DNA of 64,000 nucleotides from Salegentibacter sp. (GCA_017795085.1 CP051246.1:2296514-2360513), one strand, 5' to 3'; positions 1 through 9,554 are shown, numbered from the stretch's first letter. Notes: a model not told the origin generated them from the letters alone. Made by a program: numbers and translations.

Positions 1-448
1 CATTTACCGGAATGCTAAACCCGTGTTCAGAAAGGTCAAAAAGTATACTGGAAATCGCCTTTTTAGCGCCGTCTTCATTCCCATCCACCATAACACCGGC
101 TACTTTGTTATATGTGGGATATCGGCCGTTTTCATCATGGCCTTCTTCCATAATTCCATCAAACCTCTCGGCAACTAATTTAGCAACAGCGCTGCGGTCT
201 CCCCGCCAAATTGGAGTAGCAAGAATAAGAATATCACATTCTTTTACTTTAGTAAGGATTTTGGGCCATTCATCACCCTCACCTTCATCTGAAGTTACCC
301 CAAATCTAACATTGTAATCAACAACTTTCATAATTTCAGTTGCTATTTTCAAATCATTGAAAACCTTTTCGGCCTGTTCTATAAATGCCTCGGTATTGGA
401 AGTTTCGGGAGAATTTTTTAAAGTACAATTTAGAAATAAAGCCTTCAT
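1..448 (-). CDS. Flavodoxin-family NAD(P)H-dependent oxidoreductase, C-terminus cut by window edge
   Basis: The frame reads 149 codons from an ATG at 448 to the left edge, so the C-terminus is missing. The product begins MKALFLNCTLKNSPETSNTE, a first beta strand and a phosphate-binding loop of the flavodoxin fold. A second typical piece, ATPIWRGDRSAVAKLVAERF, lies near residues 80-100 and matches the FMN-contacting 'TPIWxG..SA..K' stretch of NAD(P)H-dependent FMN reductases. The likely role is cytosolic FMN-bound quinone, flavin or azo reduction, but the substrate cannot be told. It is divergent from the kelch gene that follows. The family call is good; the specific function is not resolved. 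Confidence 0.75.
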   Translation of the reverse strand, partial: MKALFLNCTLKNSPETSNTEAFIEQAEKVFNDLKIATEIMKVVDYNVRFGVTSDEGEGDEWPKILTKVKECDILILATPIWRGDRSAVAKLVAERFDGIMEEGHDENGRYPTYNKVAGVMVDGNEDGAKKAISSILFDLSEHGFSIPVN

Positions 449-570
449 TTTTATGATTTTAGTATTTTAAATTGGTCGAACTAACTTATAAAAACACGCC
501 CGTCTTTACCGTTAATGAAGCCTTAGTCTTCTGTTATAAATTTCCTAACTTTATAACTAAAATTCAGCAT

Positions 571-1848
571 ATGTCTAAAGTCTTAATTTCTGGTTTATTT
601 CTAATTTTCACCCTCACTCTTCCCGCCCAATCCTGGCAAAGACTTCCTTCGGAAAAACTGCCGGAAAAAAGGCATGAAAATGCTTTTGTAAAAGCCGGAA
701 ATAAATTATTGCTAATTGGCGGCCGCGGTAAAAAACCTATTGATGTTTATAATTTAGATAAAAAAGACTGGAGCAAAGGCCAACAACCTCCTTTGGAAAT
801 ACACCATTTTCAGGCAGTAACTTTAGACGGACTGGTATACATAATTGGTGCTTTTACCGGTGGTTGGCCTAATGAAACACCTATTTCCCACATTCTTATT
901 TATAACCCGGAAGATGATTTTTGGAGTATTGGACCAGAAATCCCGGAAAATCGCAGGCGCGGTGCGGCAGGTGTAAGTGTTTATAAAAGTAAGATTTATA
1001 TTTCCAACGGAATAATAAACGGACATACTTCCGGGTGGATAAGTTGGTTTGATGAATTTGATCCGTATAAAAACGCCTGGAAAAAACTTCCAAATTCACC
1101 CCGCCCCAGAGATCATTTCCAATCGGTTGTGGTTAAGGATAAACTTTTTGTTGCAGGCGGAAGAAAATCGGGTAGCGTTGAAAACAGCGGTTTTGGAGGC
1201 ACAGTAAAACCTACTGATGTATATGATTTTATTTCAGGAAGTTGGAGAGAAGTCGCTGAAATCCCCACCCCACGTGCCGGAACTGCTGCCACCGTATTTA
1301 ATGAAAAGCCGGTGATTTTAGGCGGGGAAAGTGATAAACAGGAAACCGCGCACAGCGAAGTTGAAATTTTTGACATGCACAATGAAACCTGGAAAAACCT
1401 CCCCGATTTGCAAAACGGCCGTCATGGTACTCAGGTTATTAACTTGAACAATCAACTTATTATTGGGGCCGGAAGTGGTAATCGCGGGGGTGGTCCCGAA
1501 CTTGATGATTTTGAAGTTTTTCTTACTTCAGAACAAATAGATTTTGGCAACAAAGAAATAATTCCAGGAAAATTAAAGGTTTCTGTTGAAGAAATAGACT
1601 TCAACAATGGGGAAAATCAGAAAATAAGCCTTGAGAACCAGGGAGGAAATCAGGCACAACTTATTAGTTATATCCAAATTGATAATAAGGAAGCCTTTCA
1701 AATTAAAAATCGAAAATCGCTGCCAAAAATACTCGCCCCAAATACTGGTGTTGATATTGAGTTGAAGGCTCAAAAATCAGGAGAAGGCTTTCTTCTAATA
1801 AAACCCGAGGGTGATAAAGAACCAATTTTAGTTACCTTAAAAAACTAA
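571..1848 (+). CDS. Secreted kelch-repeat protein with C-terminal ASH-like beta domain
   Basis: The open frame extends upstream to a TTG at 472, but the ATG at 571 gives a clean signal peptide (MSKVLISGLFLIFTLTLPAQS), so that start is preferred (425 aa). Residues ~30-320 form successive kelch blades: repeated 'GG' turns such as LLIGGRGKK, YIIGAFTGG, FVAGGRKSG and VILGGESDK, each followed by 'VYD/IFD' and W residues. This points to a six-bladed propeller. The last ~100 residues resemble the Ig-like ASH/choice-of-anchor domains seen in Bacteroidota (IDFGNKEI ... LENQGGNQ ... LLIKPEG). No T9SS C-terminal signal is obvious. It is probably periplasmic or exported; ligand and function are unknown. 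Confidence 0.8.
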   Translation: MSKVLISGLFLIFTLTLPAQSWQRLPSEKLPEKRHENAFVKAGNKLLLIGGRGKKPIDVYNLDKKDWSKGQQPPLEIHHFQAVTLDGLVYIIGAFTGGWPNETPISHILIYNPEDDFWSIGPEIPENRRRGAAGVSVYKSKIYISNGIINGHTSGWISWFDEFDPYKNAWKKLPNSPRPRDHFQSVVVKDKLFVAGGRKSGSVENSGFGGTVKPTDVYDFISGSWREVAEIPTPRAGTAATVFNEKPVILGGESDKQETAHSEVEIFDMHNETWKNLPDLQNGRHGTQVINLNNQLIIGAGSGNRGGGPELDDFEVFLTSEQIDFGNKEIIPGKLKVSVEEIDFNNGENQKISLENQGGNQAQLISYIQIDNKEAFQIKNRKSLPKILAPNTGVDIELKAQKSGEGFLLIKPEGDKEPILVTLKN

Positions 1849-1890
1849 ATTTCTTTTTTAAAACAGATTTTATAAATACGTATTATTTTC

Positions 1891-1898
1891 TATCTTGC
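1891..1898 (+). promoter_or_regulatory. Possible -7 element upstream of the hybrid kinase operon
   Basis: TATCTTGC resembles the Bacteroidota -7 consensus TAnnTTTG but has mismatches at the 3' end. It lies 44 nt before the ATG at 1942, a sensible position for the five-gene operon. There is no clear TTTG at -33. Weak support. Confidence 0.3.
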
Positions 1899-1941
1899 CT
1901 TTGCCGTGTTTGAATTCCCCTAATCGGTGTAAGCCAAGATT

Positions 1942-4395
1942 ATGAATACCCCAAACCTAGATCCAGCGCAAGAAATTGAACGCTTAAAAACCGTTCTTTC
2001 TTATAATATGTTGGATACCCCTTACGAAAAAGAGTTTGATGAACTCACCCGCTTACTTTCTTTAATTTGCAATGCCCCTACCGCCATAATTTCTTTAATA
2101 GATGATAAACGGCAATGGTATAAATCTAAAACAGGGATTACAGTTCCTGAAACGCCCCTTGAAGAGACATTTTGTCAACACACGATATTACAGGATGAGC
2201 TGGTAGAAATTTCGGATGCCCGGTTTGATGAACGTGTTAACAAAAACCCTCACGTACTGGCAAAAGATGGAATTCGGTTTTATGCAGGAATGCCTTTAAA
2301 AGCTGAAAACGGCCATAATATCGGGACAGTTTGTGTGGTTGACAATGAACCAAAGCAACTCAATCCCTGGCAAAAAGAAGCGGTTAAACTCATTACCAAT
2401 CAGGCTATGCACCTTTTTGAGAGTAAAAAGAAAAACCAGGTTTTAGGTAATGAATTAGAAAAAATCCTGGAAGAAAAAGTTGAAAAAACAAGGCGACAAC
2501 TACGCCAAAAAGAATCAGATTATAAACTTTTACTCGATGCTATTAAAATTACCAGTGGTGTGGTAGAATACACTCCGGATGGCACTATAAAAAAGGTAAA
2601 TCAACAATATCTCAATTTTCTTGGCTATACTGAAGAAGAATTAATAGGTAAATCTGAAGCTATTTTATTAACTTCAGATAAACAAAAGGAAAATACAGCA
2701 TTTTGGGAGGATTTAAAAAATGGCCGGGCCAAAAGCAGTCGCATTAAACGCCTGGGAAAAAACCGCACTCCTATTTGGATGCAGGCTACGTATAATCCGA
2801 TAAAAGATTTAGATCAAAAAGTTACCGGAATTATTCAAATAGCACAGGATATCTCTAAAGAAATTGAAGCTGTCCGAGCTATAAAAGAAGCCAAAAACCT
2901 GGCTGAAACTTTAAATATCCAAAAGGATAATTTTATCGCTAATGTAAGCCACGAGATTAGAACCCCTATTCATGCGGTTCTTGGCTTCACCAATTTACTT
3001 TTAGATATAGAAAAAGAACCCGAAAAAAAAGAATATTTACAAGCTGTAAATACCGCTGGCGATTCGTTGCTATTTTTGGTAAACGATATTCTTGACCTTT
3101 CTAAAATGGAGGCCGGGATGTTACAAATAGAACATAACAATTTTAAGCTTAGAGATTGTATTCACAATGTTTTTGCTATTTTAAAACTAAAAGCTCGTCA
3201 AAAGAACCTGGATTTTCAATGTGAGATACAGAAAAACGTACCTGAGCAGCTTATTGGTGACTCCAACCGATTGGGCCAAATTTTAATCAACTTACTTGGT
3301 AATGCCATTAAATTTACTGAAAAAGGTAGTGTAAAGCTAGAAATTAAGGCTACACCCAAAGACAATAAAACCAGCCTGATAAACTTTGAAGTATCTGATA
3401 CCGGCATTGGTATTCCGGCTGAAAAGCTTGAACATATCTTTGAACGTTTTGCCCAAGCCGGCAACAATACGGCTCAAAAATACGGGGGTACCGGTTTAGG
3501 TTTAAATATCTCTAAACAGCTTATTGAAAAACAAAACGGTGTTGTTTCAGTTAAAAGTATACCGGGATCTGGCACCAGTTTTACATTTCAAATTCCATTT
3601 TTAAAAGACCTGGGAAAACGGGAAGAATTTAATAAAAAGCTCGAGAAAAACACGTTTTCTGTAGAAAATATAAACATACTGGTATGTGAAGATAATGAAT
3701 TAAATCAAAAACTTATAAAGATTTTACTTCAGGAAAAAGGATTTGATTTTTCTATTGCACAAAATGGAGAAAAAGCACTTGAACTTATTCAAAATGAAAG
3801 TTTTGACCTGGTTTTAATGGATTTACAAATGCCCGATTATAACGGCCTGGAACTTACGGAAATTTTTAGAAACCGGTTTAAACTAAAACTACCCATAATT
3901 GCACTAACAGCCAACTCAACTACCGCAGAAAAGCAAAAATGCCTTAATGTGGGAATGGATGATTATTTATCAAAGCCTTTCAGAAAAGAAGATTTATTTC
4001 TAAAAATCAACCATTGGCTTACATCAAATCTGATTCCTATAGCTGAAAAGAAAACAGATTCAGAAAAAATAATTCAGCTTGAAATTTTAGATGAACTGGT
4101 AGGAGACAATGAAAATTTCAGAAACGAAATGATCAATTTATTTATAAGCCAAACCCGGGAAATGTTACTTGAAATCAAAGCCTTTTTTGAAAAGGAAGAG
4201 TTTCTGCACCTCGCGCAAAGCGCTCATAAATTAAAAACCTCTTTTGGAATAATCGGTGCAAATCCTGAGATTTTAAGTAATTTAGAAAACATCGATTTAA
4301 CCAGTGTAAACAAAGGAGAAATCCAGGAAAATATAAAGCGTCTGGGAGTTCAGATTGATGAAATTTTTAATATATTAAACGATACAAATCCTTAA
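1942..4395 (+). CDS. Hybrid sensor histidine kinase (GAF-PAS-HisKA-HATPase-REC-HPt)
   Basis: This 817-residue protein has no signal peptide or membrane segment, so it should sense a cytosolic signal. Domains in order: GAF ~20-160 (with ICNAPTAIISLIDDKRQWYK, typical of kinase N-terminal GAFs), a short coiled coil ~165-195, PAS/PAC ~195-310, HisKA with phospho-acceptor His337 in NVSHEIRTP, HATPase ~440-555 (N box LLGNAIKFT, G boxes DTGIGI and GGTGLGL), REC ~575-690 with phospho-acceptor Asp627 in LMDLQMPD, and an HPt domain with His762 in AHKLKTSFG. All relay residues (His-Asp-His) are present. The final Asp is likely supplied by the single-domain regulator 19 nt downstream. The gene leads a block ending in a polysaccharide synthase. 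Confidence 0.93.
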   Translation: MNTPNLDPAQEIERLKTVLSYNMLDTPYEKEFDELTRLLSLICNAPTAIISLIDDKRQWYKSKTGITVPETPLEETFCQHTILQDELVEISDARFDERVNKNPHVLAKDGIRFYAGMPLKAENGHNIGTVCVVDNEPKQLNPWQKEAVKLITNQAMHLFESKKKNQVLGNELEKILEEKVEKTRRQLRQKESDYKLLLDAIKITSGVVEYTPDGTIKKVNQQYLNFLGYTEEELIGKSEAILLTSDKQKENTAFWEDLKNGRAKSSRIKRLGKNRTPIWMQATYNPIKDLDQKVTGIIQIAQDISKEIEAVRAIKEAKNLAETLNIQKDNFIANVSHEIRTPIHAVLGFTNLLLDIEKEPEKKEYLQAVNTAGDSLLFLVNDILDLSKMEAGMLQIEHNNFKLRDCIHNVFAILKLKARQKNLDFQCEIQKNVPEQLIGDSNRLGQILINLLGNAIKFTEKGSVKLEIKATPKDNKTSLINFEVSDTGIGIPAEKLEHIFERFAQAGNNTAQKYGGTGLGLNISKQLIEKQNGVVSVKSIPGSGTSFTFQIPFLKDLGKREEFNKKLEKNTFSVENINILVCEDNELNQKLIKILLQEKGFDFSIAQNGEKALELIQNESFDLVLMDLQMPDYNGLELTEIFRNRFKLKLPIIALTANSTTAEKQKCLNVGMDDYLSKPFRKEDLFLKINHWLTSNLIPIAEKKTDSEKIIQLEILDELVGDNENFRNEMINLFISQTREMLLEIKAFFEKEEFLHLAQSAHKLKTSFGIIGANPEILSNLENIDLTSVNKGEIQENIKRLGVQIDEIFNILNDTNP

Positions 4396-4414
4396 ATAAA
4401 ACACCTTATAAATT

Positions 4415-4783
4415 ATGCATATTCTCCTGGTAGAAGATGATGAAATGCTACAAAAATCTTTGAGTTATTTTCTTAAGGCCAATTCGTTTACGGTAACTTC
4501 TTTTACTAATGGTAAAGACGCTCTGGATTTTTTAAAAGATAACCACACTAACCTGGATGTGGTAATTACAGACCTAAATTTACCCTTTGCCGGGGGGCAG
4601 CAAATTATTCATAACACGAGAAATTTACAACAAAGCGATATTCCTATAATTGTACTTACTTCATCTGGTGTTGAATCAACTGAACTTGAAGTTTTTGACC
4701 TAGGCGCCGATGAGTTTATAACCAAGCCGTTTAGCCCTTCGGTACTCTTAAAACGCATACAAAAATTGCTAGCCCGAAATTGA
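4415..4783 (+). CDS. Single-domain response regulator
   Basis: A 122-residue stand-alone receiver domain. The acidic pair is in LLVEDDE, the phospho-acceptor is Asp53 in VITDLNLP, the switch Thr/Ser is in IVLTSSG, and the conserved Lys is in ITKPF. It has no output domain, so it probably acts by protein contact, either as the terminal acceptor of the phosphorelay from the HPt of the upstream kinase or as a direct modulator of the export genes. It overlaps the next gene: the TTG start at 4780 shares bases with this gene's TGA. Confidence 0.9.
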   Translation: MHILLVEDDEMLQKSLSYFLKANSFTVTSFTNGKDALDFLKDNHTNLDVVITDLNLPFAGGQQIIHNTRNLQQSDIPIIVLTSSGVESTELEVFDLGADEFITKPFSPSVLLKRIQKLLARN

Positions 4784-6003
4784 AAACTGTGAAAAAAAAT
4801 ATTAGCTCCTGCCTGTTATTCCTATTGCCCTTTTTAACTTGGTCGCAACAAACTTCAGAAGAAATATTTAGCGAAGCACGCGAACTGGCCCGGGAAAAAA
4901 ATTATGGGGTCGCTATTGAAAAATTAGAGCAACTTCAGAAAAAACACCCGGAAAATTACGATTATAGCATTTACCTTGCCCGGGTTTATTTTTGGAATAA
5001 AGAATATAAAAAGGCGCAAGATATTCTGGCTCCTCAAGCTGAAAAAGATCCGCCAAACCAGGAAGTATTTAAGCTTTCTTTACAAATTGATTTAGCTGCG
5101 GAAAACACGTCCGCTATAATTAATAAATCTGAAAAAGGAATTCAATATTTTCCTGAAGATAAAGCTGATTACCTTTTTTATCGTGCCCTGGGCTTTCAGC
5201 AAAACCAAGATTTTAACGCAGCGATAAAATCTTTAAACAAAATTCCTGAAGATGCTGCAAACCGGGCTGATACCGATTATCTTAAAAATAAATTGCTTCA
5301 ATCTTCAAAAAAGAATAGCATCTCTGTGGGATACCTAAACACTGCATTCCCCACCATGGCTCCCTGGCATCTTGCACACCTGGAATACAATCGCAAAAAC
5401 AATACATTACCTTTTACGCTAAGGGCTAACTTTGGTCATGTTTTTGAAAATGAAGGAGGACAATTTGAAATAGACGCTTATCCCAAACTCGGTAAATCGG
5501 GATATTTCTATCTCAATGCCGGAATTGCCACCCACACCCGGGTTTTTCCTGAATTACGATTTGGTGGGGAATATTTTCAAGGCTTTGGTAAATATACAAC
5601 TTCCCTGGGATTACGCTACTTAAAATTTGAAGTTGATGATGTAACGATGTTTACCGGATCATTAACTCGCAATTTTAATAACTTTCAGGCAGGCTATCGT
5701 ATCTTTTTGGTTTCTGAAAAAAATGATTGGTTCCCCTCGCATAACTTGCACTTAAGAAAGAATTTTATAAAAAGAGAAGGCCATATTCAATTAGACATAC
5801 AATATGGTCGTATTTCTTATTTTTATGTGCTTACAGAAACACTTTCTCAGGTAAATTCATACCGGGCCGGGTTTACTATAAAATTTAGGCTCGGAGATAA
5901 TTTCTTTATTCAACCTATGCTTATGTATGAAAGAGAAGAATATACCCCTGATAAATTTAGGAACCGGTTCAATACCCAACTAATTCTAAGTCAACGCTTT
6001 TAA
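4780..6003 (+). CDS. YaiO-family outer-membrane beta-barrel with N-terminal TPR
   Basis: Start is TTG at 4780, overlapping the previous stop; an in-frame GTG at 4789 is the alternative. A signal peptide (ISSCLLFLLPFLTWSQQ) is followed by ~150 residues of TPR-like helices (YSIYLARVYFWNKEYKKAQDIL, YFLFYRALGFQQNQDF type). From ~residue 185 to the end there are alternating amphipathic strands with many Tyr/Phe/Gly, ending in ILSQRF, an aromatic C-terminal residue typical of barrel assembly. This matches the YaiO family; E. coli yaiO is associated with the glycosyltransferase gene yaiP. A periplasmic TPR plus barrel is also the plan of PgaA and BcsC. Here it sits two genes before a PgaC-like synthase, so an exopolysaccharide export pore is the best inference. 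Confidence 0.85.
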   Translation: MKTVKKNISSCLLFLLPFLTWSQQTSEEIFSEARELAREKNYGVAIEKLEQLQKKHPENYDYSIYLARVYFWNKEYKKAQDILAPQAEKDPPNQEVFKLSLQIDLAAENTSAIINKSEKGIQYFPEDKADYLFYRALGFQQNQDFNAAIKSLNKIPEDAANRADTDYLKNKLLQSSKKNSISVGYLNTAFPTMAPWHLAHLEYNRKNNTLPFTLRANFGHVFENEGGQFEIDAYPKLGKSGYFYLNAGIATHTRVFPELRFGGEYFQGFGKYTTSLGLRYLKFEVDDVTMFTGSLTRNFNNFQAGYRIFLVSEKNDWFPSHNLHLRKNFIKREGHIQLDIQYGRISYFYVLTETLSQVNSYRAGFTIKFRLGDNFFIQPMLMYEREEYTPDKFRNRFNTQLILSQRF

Positions 6004-6004
6004 A

Positions 6005-6829
6005 ATGCAGTACAATGATCCTACATACGGACTGCAATATTTTGAAGAAATTCTTATAGGAGTTATTCTTATTATTGGCATTAGTGCATTTTTATTCTTT
6101 TTTTTTACTTTTTATAAGCGTTTAAAACGTCTTAAAGAAGAACGTATAAAAACAGCCTATCAAAAAATTATAGATCATCAACTTTTTGTTTATCTGTTTG
6201 AAGATAAACCCCGGGAAGTAATTATAGAAAATCCTGAATTTAGCAATAACTTAAGTTCTAATCTTTTTAAACGGCTTAGTATAAAATCTATAATTTCTTT
6301 GCATCAAAATTACAGTGGTACTTATCGCAAAAAACTCGAAAATTTTTATGCCGACTCGGGTTTGTCCGATTATTCCCTTAAAAGATTAAATGCATCATAT
6401 TGGGTACATATCGTAGAGGGGATTCGTGACCTATCAGGAATGAATTATCAGCAGGCCTACCCTCGAATTGTTTCGTATAAAAATCACAAAAACGAAATGG
6501 TACGTACCGAAGTTTTGCTGGGTATGATCAAACTCAAAGGAGTGGCCGAAATCACAAAATTTACAACTTCAGAATTATTCCTTAATGATTGGGTGCAAAG
6601 TAATATTCTTTACCTGATAAAAAATGAACACATTCCCCCTCCCGGGAATTTCGAAGAATTACTGAATAGTAAAAATGGGTCGGTAGTAGTTTTGGCCGTA
6701 CGGCTAATCAATCACTATCAAATTGCCGAACTTTATCAAACACTATCCGGGTTTTATCAAAAAACCACCAATAAAAAACTTAAAAGGGAAATTGCGCTCA
6801 CTTTAAAAAAAACCGAACAAATAAGTTAA
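6005..6829 (+). CDS. Membrane-anchored HEAT-like repeat protein
   Basis: A 274-residue protein with one strong N-terminal membrane segment (about residues 15-38, very rich in Ile and Phe), then a basic stretch (YKRLKRLKEERIK) that predicts a cytosolic C-terminal domain. The rest is all-helical. Pieces such as VRTEVLLGMIKLKG and GSVVVLAVRLINHYQ look like degenerate HEAT repeats. The gene begins 2 nt after the barrel gene and ends 3 nt before the glycosyltransferase, so co-translation is likely. It may be a scaffold or docking platform linking the regulator to the synthase; that is inference. No catalytic motif is seen. Confidence 0.7.
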   Translation: MQYNDPTYGLQYFEEILIGVILIIGISAFLFFFFTFYKRLKRLKEERIKTAYQKIIDHQLFVYLFEDKPREVIIENPEFSNNLSSNLFKRLSIKSIISLHQNYSGTYRKKLENFYADSGLSDYSLKRLNASYWVHIVEGIRDLSGMNYQQAYPRIVSYKNHKNEMVRTEVLLGMIKLKGVAEITKFTTSELFLNDWVQSNILYLIKNEHIPPPGNFEELLNSKNGSVVVLAVRLINHYQIAELYQTLSGFYQKTTNKKLKREIALTLKKTEQIS

Positions 6830-6831
6830 TT

Positions 6832-8265
6832 ATGACCGGTACTGAAACTATAGATATTTTTATTCAGGTATTTAATTTTTTTATCCTGATTTTTGCAATA
6901 TTTGTAATGCTTTCCTACCTGATCTTATCTATAATTTCCGGCATTTCCCTCAAATCATATCTGCGTCATAACCGATTTGTAAATTACAATGCATTACTTT
7001 CCCTTGAAAATGCACCCCGTGTTTCTCTAATTGCCCCTGCCTATAATGAAGGGAAGACTATTGAAGAGAACGTGCGCTCCTTATTAGCCATTAATTATAA
7101 TAACTTTGATGTAATTGTAGTAAATGATGGCAGTAAAGACAATTCTATCCCCGTACTTATAAAGGCGTTTAACTTAGTGGAAAAACCTTTGCATTATAAT
7201 GAACGAATTCCAACCAAAAAGGTTAAAACTGTTTATAAATCTACCAATCCATCCTTTTCACGTTTAATAGTTGTAGATAAAGAAAATGGGGGAAAAGCTG
7301 ATGCATTGAATACCGGAATGAATATTTCTCAAAATCCCTATTTAGTATGCATTGATGTAGATTGTATTATGGATAAAGATGTATTATTAAAATTAGCAAA
7401 ACCTTATCTAGAAGAATCAAACAAAAAAACAATTGCAACAGGCGGGGTAATACGTATCGCCAATTCGTGTATTATTAAATCGGGGAAATTAATCAAAGTT
7501 AAGGCCCCCGACAATTTGCTGGCCCGTTCGCAAGTAATTGAATATCTCCGTGCTTTTATCCTTGGCCGGATGGCCTGGAATAAACTCGACGGACTTTTAA
7601 TTATCAGTGGTGCTTTTGGAATGTTTGACCGGGAAATTGCCATACAAGCTGGAGGCTATTATACCAATACCGTAGGAGAAGATATGGAGTTAATTGTAAG
7701 AATGCGTCGGTATATGATTGACAGAAAAAAAGATTATCACGTACAATACATTCCTGACCCGCTTTGTTGGACAGAAGCACCCGAATCTTATAAAATTCTT
7801 GGAAAACAACGCAGCCGTTGGATGCGGGGCACTATGGAAACCCTTTGGACCCACCGAAAAATGATGTTTAACCCAAAATATAAAATCTTAGGAATGCTTA
7901 GCTATCCCTACTGGTTGTTTTTTGAATATTATGCTCCCATTATTGAAACTATAGGCATAATAATCACCTTTATCTTAGTTATTTTTGGCATTATAAGCTG
8001 GAAATTCTTTTTCCTGTTTATACTACTTGTTTATTTATATGCCGTAATGTTTTCTATGATGGCCCTCTATGCGGAAGAAGCTACTTTTAAACGCTATGAA
8101 AGTTTAAAAGATTTACGAAAACTCACTTTTATTGCTTTACTGGAACCCATTATTTTTCATCCTTTTACCGTATTTTCAGCACTAAAAGGAAACTGGGAAA
8201 AAATTATCGGTAAAAAAAGCTGGGGAGAAATGACCCGTACAGGATTTGATAAACGCCCAGGATAA
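6832..8265 (+). CDS. Processive family 2 glycosyltransferase, PgaC/hyaluronan-synthase-like
   Basis: 477 residues. There is one N-terminal membrane segment (~12-38), a GT2 catalytic domain, and C-terminal membrane helices (~360-410, with a further hydrophobic stretch ~432-450). Motifs of processive beta-glycan synthases are present: Asp99 (VVNDGS), DVD at 175-177, ED at 283-284 (GEDMELIVRM) and QRSRW at 326-330. No PilZ domain is present. An insert of ~30 residues (about 115-147) precedes GGKADALN. The expected reaction is addition of UDP-activated sugars, possibly GlcNAc, to a growing chain that is extruded through the inner membrane. With the YaiO-type barrel three genes earlier, this forms a synthase-dependent export pair. 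Confidence 0.88.
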   Translation: MTGTETIDIFIQVFNFFILIFAIFVMLSYLILSIISGISLKSYLRHNRFVNYNALLSLENAPRVSLIAPAYNEGKTIEENVRSLLAINYNNFDVIVVNDGSKDNSIPVLIKAFNLVEKPLHYNERIPTKKVKTVYKSTNPSFSRLIVVDKENGGKADALNTGMNISQNPYLVCIDVDCIMDKDVLLKLAKPYLEESNKKTIATGGVIRIANSCIIKSGKLIKVKAPDNLLARSQVIEYLRAFILGRMAWNKLDGLLIISGAFGMFDREIAIQAGGYYTNTVGEDMELIVRMRRYMIDRKKDYHVQYIPDPLCWTEAPESYKILGKQRSRWMRGTMETLWTHRKMMFNPKYKILGMLSYPYWLFFEYYAPIIETIGIIITFILVIFGIISWKFFFLFILLVYLYAVMFSMMALYAEEATFKRYESLKDLRKLTFIALLEPIIFHPFTVFSALKGNWEKIIGKKSWGEMTRTGFDKRPG

Positions 8266-8356
8266 TCTACTTTTCTTTTCTCAAACGAATTTAACGCGCT
8301 AAGATTTTATTCTTCAGTCTTCTTGGAGGATATTTGCAACTTTAAAAATTGCAATT

Positions 8357-9520
8357 ATGCTCCTGAAGCAAAAACAACGTATAGCCCTAAGCCTTTATTT
8401 TTTCCTTACCGGATTTTTCTTTGCTACCTGGACTTCCAGGATTCCAACTATTAAAGAAAATTTTGAGCTCAATGAAGCGCAACTGGGAAATATACTGATG
8501 ACACTGCCCGTTGCCTCGCTAATTGGCTTGCCCATTTCAGGATGGTTGGTTTCCAAATTTGAAAGCCGCTATCCGTTATTGGTGTCTTTTCTTCTTATAA
8601 CAGCGGCACTTTTAGGTATTGGGTTTTCTCCTAATTTGTTTACACTTATCGCTTCAGTATCGGTTTTTGCCTTTTCGATGCGTATTTTTAATATTTCCAT
8701 GAATACGCAATCCATTACCCTTCAACAAAAATTTAAAAGGAAAATTATCGGTTCTTTTCACGGCCTTTGGAGTACCGGCGGGGTAACGGCTATTCTTATT
8801 TCTACCCTAATGATTAAATTTAATATACCTTTTCATTATCATTTGCTTACCGTAGCGGGAATAGGCCTGGTAATTGCCCTGGCATCTTTTCCTTCCCTGC
8901 TTAAAAAAGATCGTTCTACTTCAGGAAATAAGCTGCGACTCGGCAAACCCGATAAATTTATTCTTTATCTGGGTTTATTGGTGTTTTTTGCCGCCCTTTG
9001 TGAAGGGGGAATGTTCGACTGGAGCGGTGTGTATTTCAAGGATGTGGTGAAAGAAGAAATCTTCACCCTGGGCTATCTTATCTTTATGATTTTTATGGCT
9101 CTTTCCCGCTTTTTTACCGACAAAATCATTGAAGTTATCGGTATGCCTAAAACCTATTTTTTCAGTTCGGTATTGGTAGTTTGCGGAGTGCTGTTAATGA
9201 TAATTTTTCCGTATTTCTGGCCGGCGCTTATCGGGTTTTGCCTGGTGGGACTAGGTGTTGCCGCCATTATGCCCATGACTTTCTTACTTGCCGGTAGTTC
9301 ACCAAAATATTCTGCAGGAATGGCTGTTTCCATTATCACCACTTACTCTATTGTGGGAATGCTGCTGGGTCCACCTATTATTGGTTATGTGGCTCATCTT
9401 TTTAACCTGAAAATTTCCTTTATCCTTTTTATAATAGCCGGGGCAATGTTTATCCCCGTTTCCAGATTGTTTTTTATAATGCAGGAAAGAAAAGAAAGTG
9501 CGAAAAAAACGAAGAACTAA
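8357..9520 (+). CDS. MFS transporter, YbjJ-like
   Basis: 387 residues with about 12 hydrophobic segments spread along the whole length and a basic C-terminal tail. The N-terminal part (FFATWTSRIPTIKENFELNEAQLG) and the following helices resemble the YbjJ branch of the major facilitator superfamily. The central cytosolic loop ~195-205 (KKDRSTSGNKLRLGKPDK) separates two six-helix halves. The substrate is unknown. It lies 91 nt after the glycosyltransferase with no clear terminator between, and is convergent with pcm. A near-consensus -7 (GATATTTG) ends about 22 nt before the ATG, so it may have its own promoter. Confidence 0.85.
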   Translation: MLLKQKQRIALSLYFFLTGFFFATWTSRIPTIKENFELNEAQLGNILMTLPVASLIGLPISGWLVSKFESRYPLLVSFLLITAALLGIGFSPNLFTLIASVSVFAFSMRIFNISMNTQSITLQQKFKRKIIGSFHGLWSTGGVTAILISTLMIKFNIPFHYHLLTVAGIGLVIALASFPSLLKKDRSTSGNKLRLGKPDKFILYLGLLVFFAALCEGGMFDWSGVYFKDVVKEEIFTLGYLIFMIFMALSRFFTDKIIEVIGMPKTYFFSSVLVVCGVLLMIIFPYFWPALIGFCLVGLGVAAIMPMTFLLAGSSPKYSAGMAVSIITTYSIVGMLLGPPIIGYVAHLFNLKISFILFIIAGAMFIPVSRLFFIMQERKESAKKTKN

Positions 9521-9554
9521 GTAGATAAAATTAGGGTTCGCACCTCTAAACTCC

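Noticed and set aside
472..570. TTG-initiated N-terminal extension of the kelch gene
   Set aside because: It would bury the clear signal peptide that begins at 571.
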